Shown piece after piece: positions 34,575 to 46,136 of a stretch of 64,000 bases of DNA; the first letter of the stretch is position 1; the number at the start of each line of letters is the position of its first letter. Location of the stretch: assembly GCA_964030475.1 (NCBI GenBank), contig CAXIPT010000001.1, positions 25,573,852-25,637,851 on the forward strand. Reading direction: 5' to 3'. The notes under the pieces are model-generated. The model had not been told where the DNA came from. It searched no databases and was given only the letters and a program-made list of their open reading frames with translations. This stretch comes from Tethya wilhelma (taxonomy: Eukaryota; Porifera; Demospongiae; Tethyida; Tethyidae). Made by a program: the position numbers and the translations under genes.

Positions 34575-37500
34575 GAGAGAGGCAATGATGTCTGAGCTAC
34601 ACGTGCATGGGAAGTAGTTCACTCACGGTCATCATCAGTTATCTCCACAATGGCCTGTTCAGGGTCCAGGATAACACTGCCATCAGTGGTGTCAAGGTCC
34701 AGAGTGAAGTCTTCATCATTCTCTAGCACAGTGTCCTCAGTGGAGGAGACGTTGAAACACTGCTCACTAGTGGCGCCATTGAACACCAGCTCAAGGCCAG
34801 ATATCCCTTCATAGTCCTCTCCAGCTATGTAAGGAAGGGAAAGAAATAGTCAATGTTTCCAAGACAACTAAGATAGTCAGTTGAATAGCTGGAGGAGTAT
34901 AATAATTTCTAGTATATAACAGTGATTGTAAATGGCATGGTTGACAAACATTAGCAATTAATTTTGGTGATCAGTAGAAATTAATCACCAAAAAAAGAAA
35001 TCCCTGCAAAGATGTCTGGCTGCAATGACTACGGTATAGCGGGAAATTTTCGTGGGGGAAAATTTTTGCAAATTTCGCGGTTTGGCAGCTTTCCATGAAA
35101 ATTTCCCCCGCAAAATTTGTAAGGTATGTGGTCGTCACGTAATGTTGAGACGCAATCCATGAAAATTTTCCCCGCGAATTTCTATTCAAGACGAAAATGC
35201 AAAAAACTTTCCCCAGCAAAAAATTCCCGCTATACACTATGCTAGTACCAGTAGCTGATCTGTCAATGCTCCTAACAGTGACCAGAGCATCTCTCTCCAG
35301 AGTGCCAGACCTCAGCACCACACACACCTCCACCACGTCTCCCTCAGGGGTCACATACTCAGTCCTTTCAAAGCCAATGGTCACACCTAGATCAATCAGA
35401 GAAGGGGCAGGGAGTCAATTACCCATCACAGATCACAATGGCTGAAAATCACTTACTGTCTCCATCATCCTGGATAGTGATGGTGGCCAGCTCAGGATCC
35501 ACGATGACAGGCTGGCCTTGGTTGTCCAGGTTGCCAAAAAACACTTCATCATCTTCAACAATATCATCCTGCAGTATGGGCACAGAGACATCGACAGAGG
35601 TGGTACCAGGGGAGAAGACAATGGTGTCTGTTGTCAGGGAGTAGTCTGGAGAGAGAGACAGAGAGAGACAGACAGAGGTTGACCGACATCCTGGCTGAGA
35701 GGAATTTAAGTAATCTCTTTACCTTGATAACTTCCAGCTGAGCCTGGGCTAGTTTCAAAGAAGACAGAGACATCTCTCTCCAGTGTTCCTGAGATGAGCC
35801 TCACAGTGAGAGTGGCACTACCATCATCCTCATTGACAACATAGGAGGTGGGGTCAAACCCAATGGTCACCTCTGAATAAGAAAGAACACATTATCAATG
35901 TAAGTGCACACAATCAGTGTAGAAATGGCAGGTATGTCTGAATGGTAAGCTGATGTATGTCTCATCGAGTTGGCCTAATGTTAACAACACCACATCTGTC
36001 TGCATACCATCATTGTCTTCTAAAATGATCACCTCTGCCTGATCAGGGTTGAGACGAACAGAGCCATCAAGGGTGGCAAGATTTCCAAAGAAATTCTCAC
36101 TATCTTCAAGGATATCGTCATCTTCTATGATGACCCTCACAGACTGGAAGGTGGTGGAGTTGCTGAACTGCAGTGTGATGGTGCCAGGGTCAATGAAGTC
36201 CACGGGAGCCACGGAGGTAGCTGTGCCGTCAGTGGTGGTGAAGTCCACCTGGACACTCCTCTCCAGCTGGCCCTCCACCAGCTCCACAGTCAGGAACACC
36301 TCACCAATGGTCTCGGCAATGGAGTAGACAGCAGGAACAAATCCAATGGTCACAGCTGAAACAAACGTTATAGCAGTGGCACGGTATGTTAATTTTAAAT
36401 CACTATTACAGATCAAGACAACTTTAAGTTAAATGACAATTTACATGAGCTAGTAGGCACTGGCAGACAACTGATTGAGTTTGAACCAATTTGAAATCCA
36501 ACATTACTTTGATGGATATTCATCTACTGACTAATCTATAGTAGCACTGACCGATAAAGGTACTATTATATACACTAGCATACAATCATCATCCACAATG
36601 CAGCACACAGCACTGTTGTTGACCACAAAGAGCATGTCAATATCTTCAGGGACGGTGAAGTTGACGACAAAGCACTGCCTCTGGTCCTCCACCAACAGGT
36701 CATCGACAATCACAGCTGCCTTGTAGCACAGCTCACCAGCATCACTGGCAGCCTGGTCGGCAGTTAGAAGAGCGTCAGATGGAATGTAGTCCTCAAAGGC
36801 TGTTGCTATGGAAACTGCAATACAGAGACAATAATCTCAATGTAATGAGCTTAATGAGAGCTCACCATCAGCAGACATGTTCATGGAGCTGGTCCCTGGC
36901 ATAATGGTGAAGGACGTAGCAAATGGATTGCTGATCCTGATACACACCTCAGCTACACCTACATTTTCAGGCAGTATAAATGGTCCCTTCTCCAACACCA
37001 ATGTCAGCTCTGAGTACAAAGCCAATATTGCTCAATATGCTGGATCAGTACATGGTATCGTAGCTGGCCTACCATCATTATCCTTGATTTCAATAGTGGT
37101 TGAGTACAACTCTCCTAGCTCCACCCCGGGAGAGGGGCCCAGGATGGACAGCTGCCAGACAAAGGTCTCCGTCTCTTCCAGAGCTATGATGTCATCAACA
37201 ATGTCAAAGTGAATGCATTGGCTAGTATCTTCAGGTGCAAAGGTCACTTCCCTGTCAACACTCAATCTGGTTTCAGCTTGAAGTGCTAGAGAGAGAGAGA
37301 GAGAGAGAAAGTTTTGGCTGAGCTTTGTCAGGTGAGTGCATAACTCACAGGAGGTGATATCTCTACTTACGTCCAGTGACCATGAGGGNGATCCACTCAA
37401 ATAGTCACAGACACGGACATGATGACGACACAACCCCTCTCCTTGGTCCTCAGTCCACTGCATGATGGGGGGGGGGGGTTGCAAATCATATGTGTACTCA

Positions 37501-38034
37501 TTATCTTTCAATTTCAGTCAGTTTAATTTCACAAGTAGTAAAAAAATTTCAAAAAAAAAAGTACAGTAGTGTAGGAATGGGCAGTGCGAATAATATAAAC
37601 TATATAACAGACAGATAACTTAAACTGGACAGCCGGTCAAGAGGTGGGTATAAAAATTGAAGTAGTCATGTGCCTTGTTCCAATACTATTCACCGCACTG
37701 CCCATTCCTACACTACTGTACTTTTTTTTTGAAATTTTGTCTTTCAATTTCAGTCAGTTTAATTTCATAATTATAGGCATGATATTCCTACTTTTCTAAC
37801 ACTTACACCATTTCCATTTCCGTCAAGGTTGCTTTGTATCCACACTGGAGAAGGATCCATTATTAGATTGATGTAATTGTAAGAGTTGAGCAACACAATT
37901 CTTCCTCCATCTTGTTCTGAGGCTGACGAGCTCAGTGAACTACACAGTCTGTTCTCGTCACCAGGAGCACTTGCAAACACAGCAGTAAAACAAACCTGAA
38001 GACAAAAAAACAGAAGGACAAAGTCCTTCGCCAT
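32214..38034 (-). CDS. Secreted Eph-LBD / Calx-beta / VWD-like protein (assembly gap inside)
   Basis: Exon 1 (37807-38034) encodes a signal peptide and the start of an Eph-type ligand-binding domain; it equals exon 1 of the gene at 41034-43827 in length (228 bp) and closely in sequence. Exon 2 (37371-37457) contains an N at 37389. The 68 bp on one side are LBD; the 18 bp on the other look like the end of a Calx-beta half-exon, and the frame breaks between. Then come about seven Calx-beta repeats: 37073-37285; 36866-37009+36584-36814; 36008-36355; 35723-35872+35457-35645; 35249-35386+34627-34824; 34190-34336+33889-34086; 33667-33804+33412-33606. They show TIGF...DGSAT and EDxExF...D.A.I.I.D.D signatures. 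Exons 32759-33307 and 32214-32554 form a C-terminal module with LCYRIHGR...SVNAHY and HGFLGQFW, resembling VWD/ITIH heavy-chain C-terminal folds. No membrane span, so extracellular. Calx-beta domains commonly bind calcium. Confidence 0.78.
34455..34571. repeat. Long (CA)n microsatellite with an N
   Basis: About 115 bp of CA repeat with an N at 34535, in an intron of the Calx-beta gene. Array length is probably unreliable in this assembly. Confidence 0.95.
35031..35238. repeat. Family B hairpin element (MITE-like)
   Basis: The ends are ACGGTATAGCGGGAAATTTT and AAAAATTCCCGCTATACAC. It lies in the intron between the two halves of a Calx-beta repeat and directly abuts exon 35249-35386. Confidence 0.8.
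37551..37730. repeat. Family C inverted-repeat element, short copy
   Basis: AAAGTACAGTAGTGTAGGAA and the GGGCAGTGC that follows it are mirrored near 37700-37730. It lies in intron 1 of the Calx-beta gene and shares ends with 39034-39431. Confidence 0.75.
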
Positions 38035-39033
38035 TTTCTTATGGCTCAAGTTTCGCAGTAGTGAGGTTTAATGGTTAGACCAAGTGGTGCCAGCCAATCA
38101 AAGTTGTCCCAGGCCCATGCGCATAAGTTCTGCACGCGCGCGCGTAATGACGTAATGCGTCTACACGTGATCACTAAACGGGATCCACCAAAATTAGTAT
38201 GAGCCATAATTATCATACGTACGGTGTCATAGGATATTCACTCCGGGGAAAATCTCCTCCCCCGGAGGATCCGGTCTAAGGATATTTCCTCCCCCATGGA
38301 GATTTTGCCCTAGGACTGGGACTCCTCCCATAGGACTGGCGCTCCGGGTGCCTTTACCGCCTTGAACTTGTTGATTGTGAAGAAAAAACTATATGAATAG
38401 AATAGTATGTTGTAGTAATGCTAGGTCTAGGGCTAGGGCTAGGGCTAGTAGGAATGGGCCGACTGTCCCATAGACACAATACAAAATGTTTATGCTCTTA
38501 AACTTTCAGAGAATGACAGCTAAGCCTTCAGACATGGATTAAAGCCTCCCTTGGATAGTTTTCTAAGTGCATGCATCAACAAAACTCACAGAATCTTTCT
38601 AGAGCACTCTGGAGAGAGCGCTGGCGGGAAGCCAGAACAGTGCAATTTTGTTTTCTTCTTCCTTCCTTCCTAACTGACAAACTTGAACGCGATTTCCAGA
38701 CAAACAAAAGGCATTCAGCCAGCTTTAACTGTACAGTGCAACTTGTCTTCATCCGAACTACGTCCTTTTATACTCGCTTGGTGCCTAAAAGCTATATAAC
38801 AAACAAAATCTAGGCATTTTAAAAACTCTGATATAAAATACTGTACTTGCATGTAGCCATCTTGATGTAGGTAAAGGTCGTCAACAGACCACGTGGTTTG
38901 CATGCATATAATGCGCATGCGCATCCAGTGTACTAGAAAGCAGTAGCTCATGCTTTTTGTAGAGACTGACCAGTCTCTAATAGCTTATACTCCATTTCAG
39001 TTGAGCACCTTAGTGTTGAAAAAAGGGAACAAA
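38035..39033. other. Intergenic region 5' of the Calx-beta gene
   Basis: It holds the promoter-proximal motif at 38147-38174, a palindromic CCGGAGGATCCGG stretch near 38256-38275, a short CTAGGG array at about 38428-38450 and an NRF-1-like palindrome at 38911-38923. An 80-codon open frame at 38571-38813 has no recognisable features. No gene is supported. Confidence 0.5.
38147..38174. promoter_or_regulatory. Conserved upstream motif of the Eph-LBD paralogues, copy 1
   Basis: TGACG(T)AAT is followed by RTCTACACGTGATCAC, about 115-140 bp upstream of the start codon. The paralogue has the same block at 43922-43950. It combines a CRE-like half-site and a CACGTG E-box. Confidence 0.6.
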
Positions 39034-39431
39034 CAAGTATAGTAAAAATTTCATAAAAATTAGCAGTGTAGGAATGGGCAGTGCTACAAAAAGAAAGGAA
39101 ACAAGGCTGGGACTTTAAATTTCGGCACATGACTACTTCATTTTCAAAGTTTTCCAAGCTCACATAGGTTGCCTGTATACCTTCTAAGACTTAATTGGAA
39201 TCAGAATTTTAATCATGATTCTACAATTATTATAATATCAATGGACATGTACATGTAGCATTGTTTGAACCATATCAATATTTATTTTATATGACTGGAT
39301 ACATGAGGAATCGAAAATGAAAATGAAGTAGTCATGTGCCGAAATTTAAAGTCCCAGCCTTGTTTCCTTTCTTTTTGCAGCACTGCCCATTCCTACACTG
39401 CTAATTTTTATGAAATTTTTACTATACTTGT
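39034..39431. repeat. Family C inverted-repeat element, long copy
   Basis: Terminal inverted repeats of roughly 110 bp start with CAAGTATAGTAAAAATTTCA and include TGTAGGAATGGGCAGTGC. The centre (about 39145-39315) is AT-rich with no open frame. It is a MITE-like element, intergenic 3' of the Eph-like gene. Confidence 0.85.
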
Positions 39432-39685
39432 GATTATGTGATTGATTCTAACACTGAATTTGATTTATGTGTACTCATACTATGTTTTAATCTACATTTT
39501 AATTCAAAAAAACAAGTTTGCATGTGTTCCCGTTCTAACATTTCAAACTTATCAACAATATTAATAGAACAAAACATTACCTGTACTTTCAGTGTACAAC
39601 AGAATAATAAGTGTTAGATGCAAGACAATTGTATACAATATACTTTAATTATTACTGAAAAAGTATTTTGAGCTCAAGTATAAGT
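39432..39685. other. AT-rich intergenic stretch
   Basis: Low-complexity AT-rich sequence between the family C element and the VWD-like relic. No feature seen. Confidence 0.5.
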
Positions 39686-40367
39686 TTAAGATCCATTAAA
39701 AACTTCTTTGAACAAGCCAAATTCACAATTATCACTATAATTGCTGATGGAACCGTCTCCGTCTGCAGCTGTAAGAGCTGAAATTCCCTTCAATGAGCCC
39801 TTCTGCATCATGTAACTGTGTGTTGCCAACATAAAGACATGGTCTATATTCAATCCCACTTTGACGATAAAGTAACCCAATGAATTCTCTAGGCTCTCCA
39901 TTAGTGGGTGAAGTTAACTGAGTTAACTGCATATTTGTCAAAGTGAGGCATTAGAGTCTATATATGACTATAACTAAAGATCAATCAGCAGTGTATTTTG
40001 TTATTCGGGCAGGAAAACCAGAAGTGAGTATCTCCTGATAACTATGCCACTTAAACTATAGTGATTACTGGCCAAGGTATTTATTTCCATCCACACTCAC
40101 TGAGCAATGATAGATTTTATCAAGATGTTGCTACAAGCTCGATCCATTATTGCCAGCTCTCACTCCAATCTCATCAATCAAGTTTATGTATTCAGTAACA
40201 GCATGATAATGTGCATTGACTGAGACACATTCAGTTGTGATCAAGTTGAAGTAAGTATTAGGATCGCCATAAATCTGATAACTCAGTGATAGGGTTGGGA
40301 TATTAAGAGCTTTTAGATCACTGTCAGGAACCAAGATTAGTATACAAAAAATTAATGTCATTTTCAA
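39686..40367 (-). pseudogene. Decayed VWD/ITIH-like C-terminal module
   Basis: The fragment at 40131-40367 matches the Calx-beta gene's C-terminal module (PDSDLKALN, SLSYQIYGD, VSVNAHYHA, IDEIGVRA). Further 3', around 40000-40130, the alignable reading has several in-frame stops. The segment 39686-39941 matches the last exon (RPCLYVGN, FGLFKE) but changes frame midway. It lies on the same strand 3' of the Eph-like gene. Probably a relic of the ancestral 3' end of that gene. Confidence 0.75.
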
Positions 40368-40574
40368 GGAGCTAGAGTATCATTAACTCTGATCCCAGCC
40401 TCTGCACAGTAAGTAGGACACATACAATAATGATTATAATAAAGTCATCATAACAATGCATCGTACAGTCATACAGCCCGACAGCTAGCCTCACTAAACT
40501 TATTTTCTATTGTTATACGTATATAGGCTCTAGCTTGCCAATGTACATGTACATATACTGGTACTATATACATT

Positions 40575-40921
40575 CTATCTAATATAGATAACATTATTTT
40601 CATTTTTGTTTGGGATACTACAGTGGTAGCGTCCAGTGGGGGGATCAGTAGTAGTATTGGAGAGTCTTTGGAGAACAATGGACTGATGACCTCTTCCTCT
40701 GAAGAGTCCATCACTACCAGCACCTCTTCTAGTTGGGACCTGGGTTCCATTGGGATAGTAGAACTCTCCTCTACGATCAGCTGTAACTATTTTTCCATTA
40801 GCATCAACTCCACAACAATCAGTCTGTGAAGTTGTACAGAAGAGAGCATTCTCTCCTTCCCCAATGTCTTTCAGGAAGACAGTACCACCATCGGGAAAGG
40901 ATGCACCTCTCAATGTGAACC
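40575..40921 (-). CDS. Orphan Ig-like exon 3' of the Eph-like gene (possibly unused)
   Basis: After a TTATAG acceptor, about 115 codons run to a TAG at 40575-40577. The peptide has FCTTSQTDCC, GEFYYPNGTQV and GRYHCSIPN, an Ig-like pattern. Its start phase (1) cannot be joined to the upstream EGF exon, which ends in a stop, unless a non-consensus donor is used. It could be the true last exon of an isoform or a leftover from the ancestral gene. Confidence 0.5.
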
Positions 40922-41033
40922 CTATAATTATGTTCATTTAAACTATTACATTAATTATACGTACTGGCGAGAGTATTATTCAAAATTATTCAGACTGAGA
41001 GTTGCACAAGCCAAGACTTAACACACCAGTTAA

Positions 41034-43827
41034 TTAATGACACCCAGTGAAACTAGGTGGACAGGTACAAGTGAAGCTACTAGGAGCGTTAGTACAGAAG
41101 GTACATTGCACCCAATCACTACCTTCCATGGTGCACTCATTGATTTCTATAACTACATAAAATTATAAAACACTTAAAAACAACATGGAGTATCCATGTG
41201 ATACCATACCTGTACATCTACTCCCAGGACTGACTCTCCCATCTCCAGCGAAACCAGATGGACATGTACAAGTGAAGCTACCAATAGTGTTAGTACAGTA
41301 GGCAATAGAGACACAGTCATCCATGTCAGTGGAACACTCGTCAATGTCTAAAAATAGAAATTGTTTAGTAATATTATAGATTTCACAAGTTAGCCTATTA
41401 TACAGCCTATATAGTTACATGATTAGTGTACCTGTACATCCACTCCCAGGACTGGCTCTCCCATCTCCAGTGAAACCTGTTGGACAGGTACAAGTGAAGC
41501 TACCATCAGTTTTTGTACAGATAACACTGTCAACATAGTCAGAAGTTTGGATGATTTGCTGGTTGTTTAAGTCTAAAATTGGTAAAGAAATTGCACGAGT
41601 GATGTCAACATAGATCTTATATCAATGGCCATGATGTAACTTACTGTTTGATTGGTCCGTTTCCTTGCAGCTGTCACAGAATTTAATACTGTCAGTCCAT
41701 TCACCACTGGCATCCAAAACAATGGCACGAATCTATGCATGGGCAATGTGATAGCTATGATAAAATTAAATTTTAATATAGAGTGAAATTTTTTAGCTGA
41801 CTTTAAACTCCTGAAAAGTTTCGTCCTCTTGCAAGACGTGATAAGTATCACTGCTTCTTTTTCTAACAGTCTCTATATTCAACTCCCCACTAGAGTAGCT
41901 CCTGAGTTCAATTTCATAGCCTCTCACAAGACCTATGGAATTAATAGGTGGCTTCCACGCAATGAGTCGACAATATTCTTTCACAGCCAGAGGAGGTCCT
42001 AGGTCTGTGTAGAAAATGAGTGGGTGATCAGTGAATCATTATTCGTTACAGTTTACGAATTCAAATTAATTTCTTCTAAAAGAATTGTGTCAATATGTAT
42101 ACAGCAGTGTTTTGTTATTACAAATGAACATGACCAGAAACTTCTGTTTTAAGTGTGCATTACACCAACTACTAAGACTTCTAGTAACAGCTGACCATAA
42201 ACGTCACACAACATTTTATTTTTAGTAACAAAACACCACGCTTATAGTGACACAGTTCCTTCAGGACTCACTAGTTGTGGCAGATGTCTCACACATGCTT
42301 TGCTCTGTGTGCTGGTCACTCACTCCATTGTGCACTGTCACCCTAATCAGGTAGCTGGTATAAGGACTAAGACCATCAACAGTATAAACAACTCTAGCAC
42401 TATCATCCTTAATAGGAGCTCCATTGTGTTGGATATATTCCCCAGGTACTCCTGAGCTCGGCTTGTAAAGGACATTGTAGTAGAAATCATCTCTTCCAGT
42501 CATTTTTGGGCGGGTCCATTGAACAGTCAGTGAGGTGGTTGATGAACGGATAACTTCAACGTCACGGCAATCACTGGGTGGTGCTGTATACAGGCCATCA
42601 ACAATGAATTTTTAAAAGGCTTTGTATAGCTAAGCTTACTTGTACAAGAAGCAGAAGGTCCTTCCACAGGTGTTCTATAGTAACCATCCACACATGGGCA
42701 CTCTGCCACTCCACTACCAGAGGTGAGAGTGTTGGCTGGACACTGCTGGCAAGAAATGTCTGACTCAGATCGATAACTTCCCTCTGCACAAGCTACAAAA
42801 TTCAAATTACAAAAAATTGTAAAGATCTTTTTTATACTTTAAATTTTATACATACCACGACATCTTGCTGTAGTTGAGGAGTGCTGAGCAAGTACAAACT
42901 TCTCAAAACCTAGCTTGCACTCACACACAGCTCCATAGACACATGTTCCATTAGGATAAGCCAAGTAGCCTGGAGCAGTAAGACTGAGGGTGTTATCAGC
43001 ACAATAAGCAACAGCTGCAATGGGTTGAGTGGCATTGTGTGGAGGCAGGGCAAGTACAGGATAGACCTCTAGTCCTGGGCCAGTGAACCTGCCCTCACAC
43101 ACTAGGTAGTAGACTGTGATTTGTCTCACCACTCCACAAGACCCTCTGTCCCTGAGGCCAAGATAAAACCCCTGGTTTGTTTTTGCCCCTCTGGAAATTG
43201 TTAACATCTCATGCTGTTCTCCTTGGCTGTGTGTAGACTGTTGCAGTTGACCAATCGGTTGATATCTGGAGGTATCAGTCTGATAAAGAAGGTTAGCACT
43301 ACTGCTGCGCTGCACATAGATTTCCACTGATGTTTGAGTACAGGCACTATGAAGCTGACACTCAGCAAAGTTGAAGCTGATGTTGACAAACACTTCGTTG
43401 GCATCAATGAATCGTATAAACTGTGTAAAGAGCCAATTGTTCTGAAGAGATCCACTCAAATAGTCACAAACACGGACATGATGTCGACACAACCCCTCTC
43501 CTTGGTCCTCAGTCCACTGCAGGGGCATGACAAGCATCTTTTAATTTCATTTTTCATTTCTTAATAGCTATGATATATCACTCACTAGCATGCACTTACA
43601 CCATGTCCATTTCCATCCAGATTGCTTTGTGTCCACACTGGAGAAGGGAAGAAACCAGTAATTAGATTGATGTAATTGTAGGAGTTGAGCAACACAGTTC
43701 TTCCTCCTTCTTGCCCAGAGGCTGAGCTCAGTGAACTGCACAGTCTGTTCTCATCACCTGGAGCACTTGCAAGCACAGCAGCAAAATATAATTGAAGACA
43801 GAACAGAAGGGCAAAGTTCTTCGCCAT
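41034..43827 (-). CDS. Secreted Eph-receptor-ectodomain-like protein with EGF repeats, no kinase
   Basis: Exons 43600-43827, 42856-43516, 42640-42792, 42272-42583, 41802-42004, 41645-41732, 41432-41572, 41210-41347 and 41034-41146 give 678 residues. After a signal peptide, residues about 25-235 match the ephrin-binding domain: VRVCDY, NNWLFTQFI, VFVNISFNFAEC, GFYLGLRDRGSCG, ITVYYLVCEG. Then follow a Cys-rich region (CPANTLTSG, CPCVDGYYRTP as in Eph GFFRA segments), FN3-1 (PPSDCRDVEV, SLTVQWTRP), FN3-2 (42004-41645) and three EGF-like modules. The third EGF breaks off at TGCH and a TAA. Domain order equals an Eph ectodomain, but no membrane span, kinase or SAM is present. It is likely extracellular, perhaps an ephrin-binding or adhesion protein; that role is inferred. 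An upstream in-frame ATG at 43860 exists, but the start at 43827 gives the better signal peptide. Confidence 0.85.
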
Positions 43828-43921
43828 TGTTTCAGGTATATACCATCGATATCCCTTCAACCACAGACAAATTTACACGACTGTCGTGCAATGTCATTAA
43901 TTATGCAATATGCATGCGCGC

Positions 43922-43950
43922 ATGACGAAATACATCTACACGTGATCACC
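43922..43950. promoter_or_regulatory. Conserved upstream motif of the Eph-LBD paralogues, copy 2
   Basis: TGACGAAAT is followed by ACATCTACACGTGATCAC, about 95-123 bp upstream of the ATG at 43827. It matches 38147-38174. The remaining sequence to 44234 (3' flank of RPTP-B) is AT-rich without other features. Confidence 0.6.
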
Positions 43951-44234
43951 ACTATATAACTTGCAAATTGCACAGATTCTGATACAAATGCAACTAGATA
44001 ATTATATAGAGTAAGAGATAAAAATCAATAAAAATAAATACCAGTAACTATACTGTACAAAAATATCACATTGTTAAAAAAAAATTGAGCTAAAAACGTA
44101 GACTGATTTAAAAAAATGATGATTCATGATTGAAGTATAGAAGACTTCCAATCTATTGTTACATCAATCTAAAATTAATATAATAATACTATGTACAGAA
44201 ATTGAGTGCATTAAAAAATTACAATTGTCTTTGA

Positions 44235-44806
44235 TCATTTGAAGTTGGCATACATCTCAAAGGAGTCAAGATACTCCAACACTGTCTTGTAGCAGAACTC
44301 ATACTGATCCTGCATGTGTGTATAGAGAAAGGTTCGTATAGAGATGAAACAGAATTCTCAAGTTCAAAAACTTAGCCTATAAAGTATGTTTTGAATCATG
44401 CTGACTCAATCAATGCAGTTATATACAGTGAAACCTCCGAACAAAGGACACTTTGGGGACAGTATAAATTGAGCTTGTTTGTCCTTTGTAGAGAGGTTGT
44501 CCTCTTCTCAGAGGTTCTTACAATAGAGAATTGAAATTTTTGGGAACCAAGAATCGTCCTTTGTTGGGAGGTTTATAATACACTGTCCCTATCTCGGAGG
44601 GTACACTATCGGAGGTTCTACTGTAGCAACTGATCTTGTGCATGCATGCTCCTAAATTTTACAACGTACCACAGTCTGTATCATTCCTGGTCTCTGTAGC
44701 CTGAGGGCCCTAGCAGTGTGGAAGACATCCACCACTCCCTCTGTCTTCAGTCTCTCCAGCAGGATACTGATGGCCACAAATGTACCAGTACGACCAGCTC
44801 CTCCAC

Positions 44807-44853
<47 letters not shown>

Positions 44854-46136
44854 ACATGCAGGTATGCCTGGCTCAAGGAAACATATCCTCATATTTCTAG
44901 ATTTGATTTACTCGGTCCTAGCTACTACATCACCTGCAGTGTACAACGATGGGTTTGTCTCCTGATGATCTCTGCCACTTCTGGACCTGTCCAATGAGGT
45001 CAATGAGTCCAGAGCCAGTGTCAGGGACGCCCTCCTCTGGCCAACCAGTGTACTGGAACTGCTTCACTGGCAACGAGGAACCATCCTGAGAGGGAGAGAG
45101 GGAGGGGAGAATGAATAGATGGTATGACTATTAACTGCAACTAGCATAATTATATTAACAGTTACAGTAAAGAGTACGATGCTTTCTAATGCATGCACAT
45201 CATACATAATAGCCACACACTTACGCACACACATATACCTTTGTGTCTACAATCTTAAACTCTCTAAGTGTATAATCAGGGTACTCATTCACAGAGTGCA
45301 GAATGACTTGGAACTGTCGGAATGTGCTTGCTCCACTGTCTGGCCAGTATCTGTGGCACTTGATCCTCCCCCCTTCTCTCTCTTTGGTCAGCATTACGAT
45401 GGTGGCACAGTTCTGTTCCCATATCATCCTCCAGAAGTCATCGGTGGTGTCTGGCAGGGGGCCTTGAGTGGCCAGGAAGGCACGACGCTTGTGGTAGCCC
45501 TGTGAGGGGAGAGAGAATTAAGAAAGAGAGTATGGAGGCAAAGTTCTATAAAGATTTAGCAAAAGTTTTTCTTACAAGACTAATATTATTATACATGCAT
45601 AGCACTACATAACTGGGCTATAATTTCAAACTTGTGTTATAAAGATTTGATACAGATTCTACTTACATCTACATGTGTGGCATTGATGTAATCTGATCCC
45701 TCAACACCTGGAATGAAACTGAGACGACACCGTGAACCGTCATCTGAAACACAAGATGATATCGATTGGTATAATATTATTGCACTTCTTGTTAAACAGT
45801 TTATCAATTTTTTATTCTGAATCATCTATTGCATGCATTGATCTATACTGTGTTACTTGGTGTTACATGTACTAACACTGACTTACATGGTATCATGTCA
45901 ATGTTAGCATATCTGTTCTTTGGCTTGTTAATATGCAGGGTGCCAGAAACCTTGGTCTGCCTTCGATGAATTGTACCATCCAACTTGTCATACTCGATCT
46001 CCAAACCGGTAAGGCCTACGACATCATCGACCACACCCAATTTCTTGTACTGCTGTAAGAGGTCACGAGCGGCGACCTCTGTGATCCCACATTCCAGGGC
46101 CTCAAGAAGAGCATCATGGATGAAGATATACTGAGG
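44235..46136 (-). other. RPTP-B D2 exons
   Basis: The exons are 45887-46136, 45667-45743, 45239-45499, 44934-45085, 44670-44805 and 44235-44309. P-loop [18 protein letters not shown] (Asp to Glu), KNRYANID. The protein is very similar to RPTP-A D2 and exon lengths are identical. A (CA)n tract (44812-44850) precedes the P-loop exon acceptor. Confidence 0.87.

Noticed and set aside
34063..34622. Long His/Thr and Cys/Val open frames
   Set aside because: These are translations of the CA microsatellite and neighbouring introns.
38571..38813. 80-codon plus-strand open frame
   Set aside because: Intergenic, no domain, no splice or promoter context.
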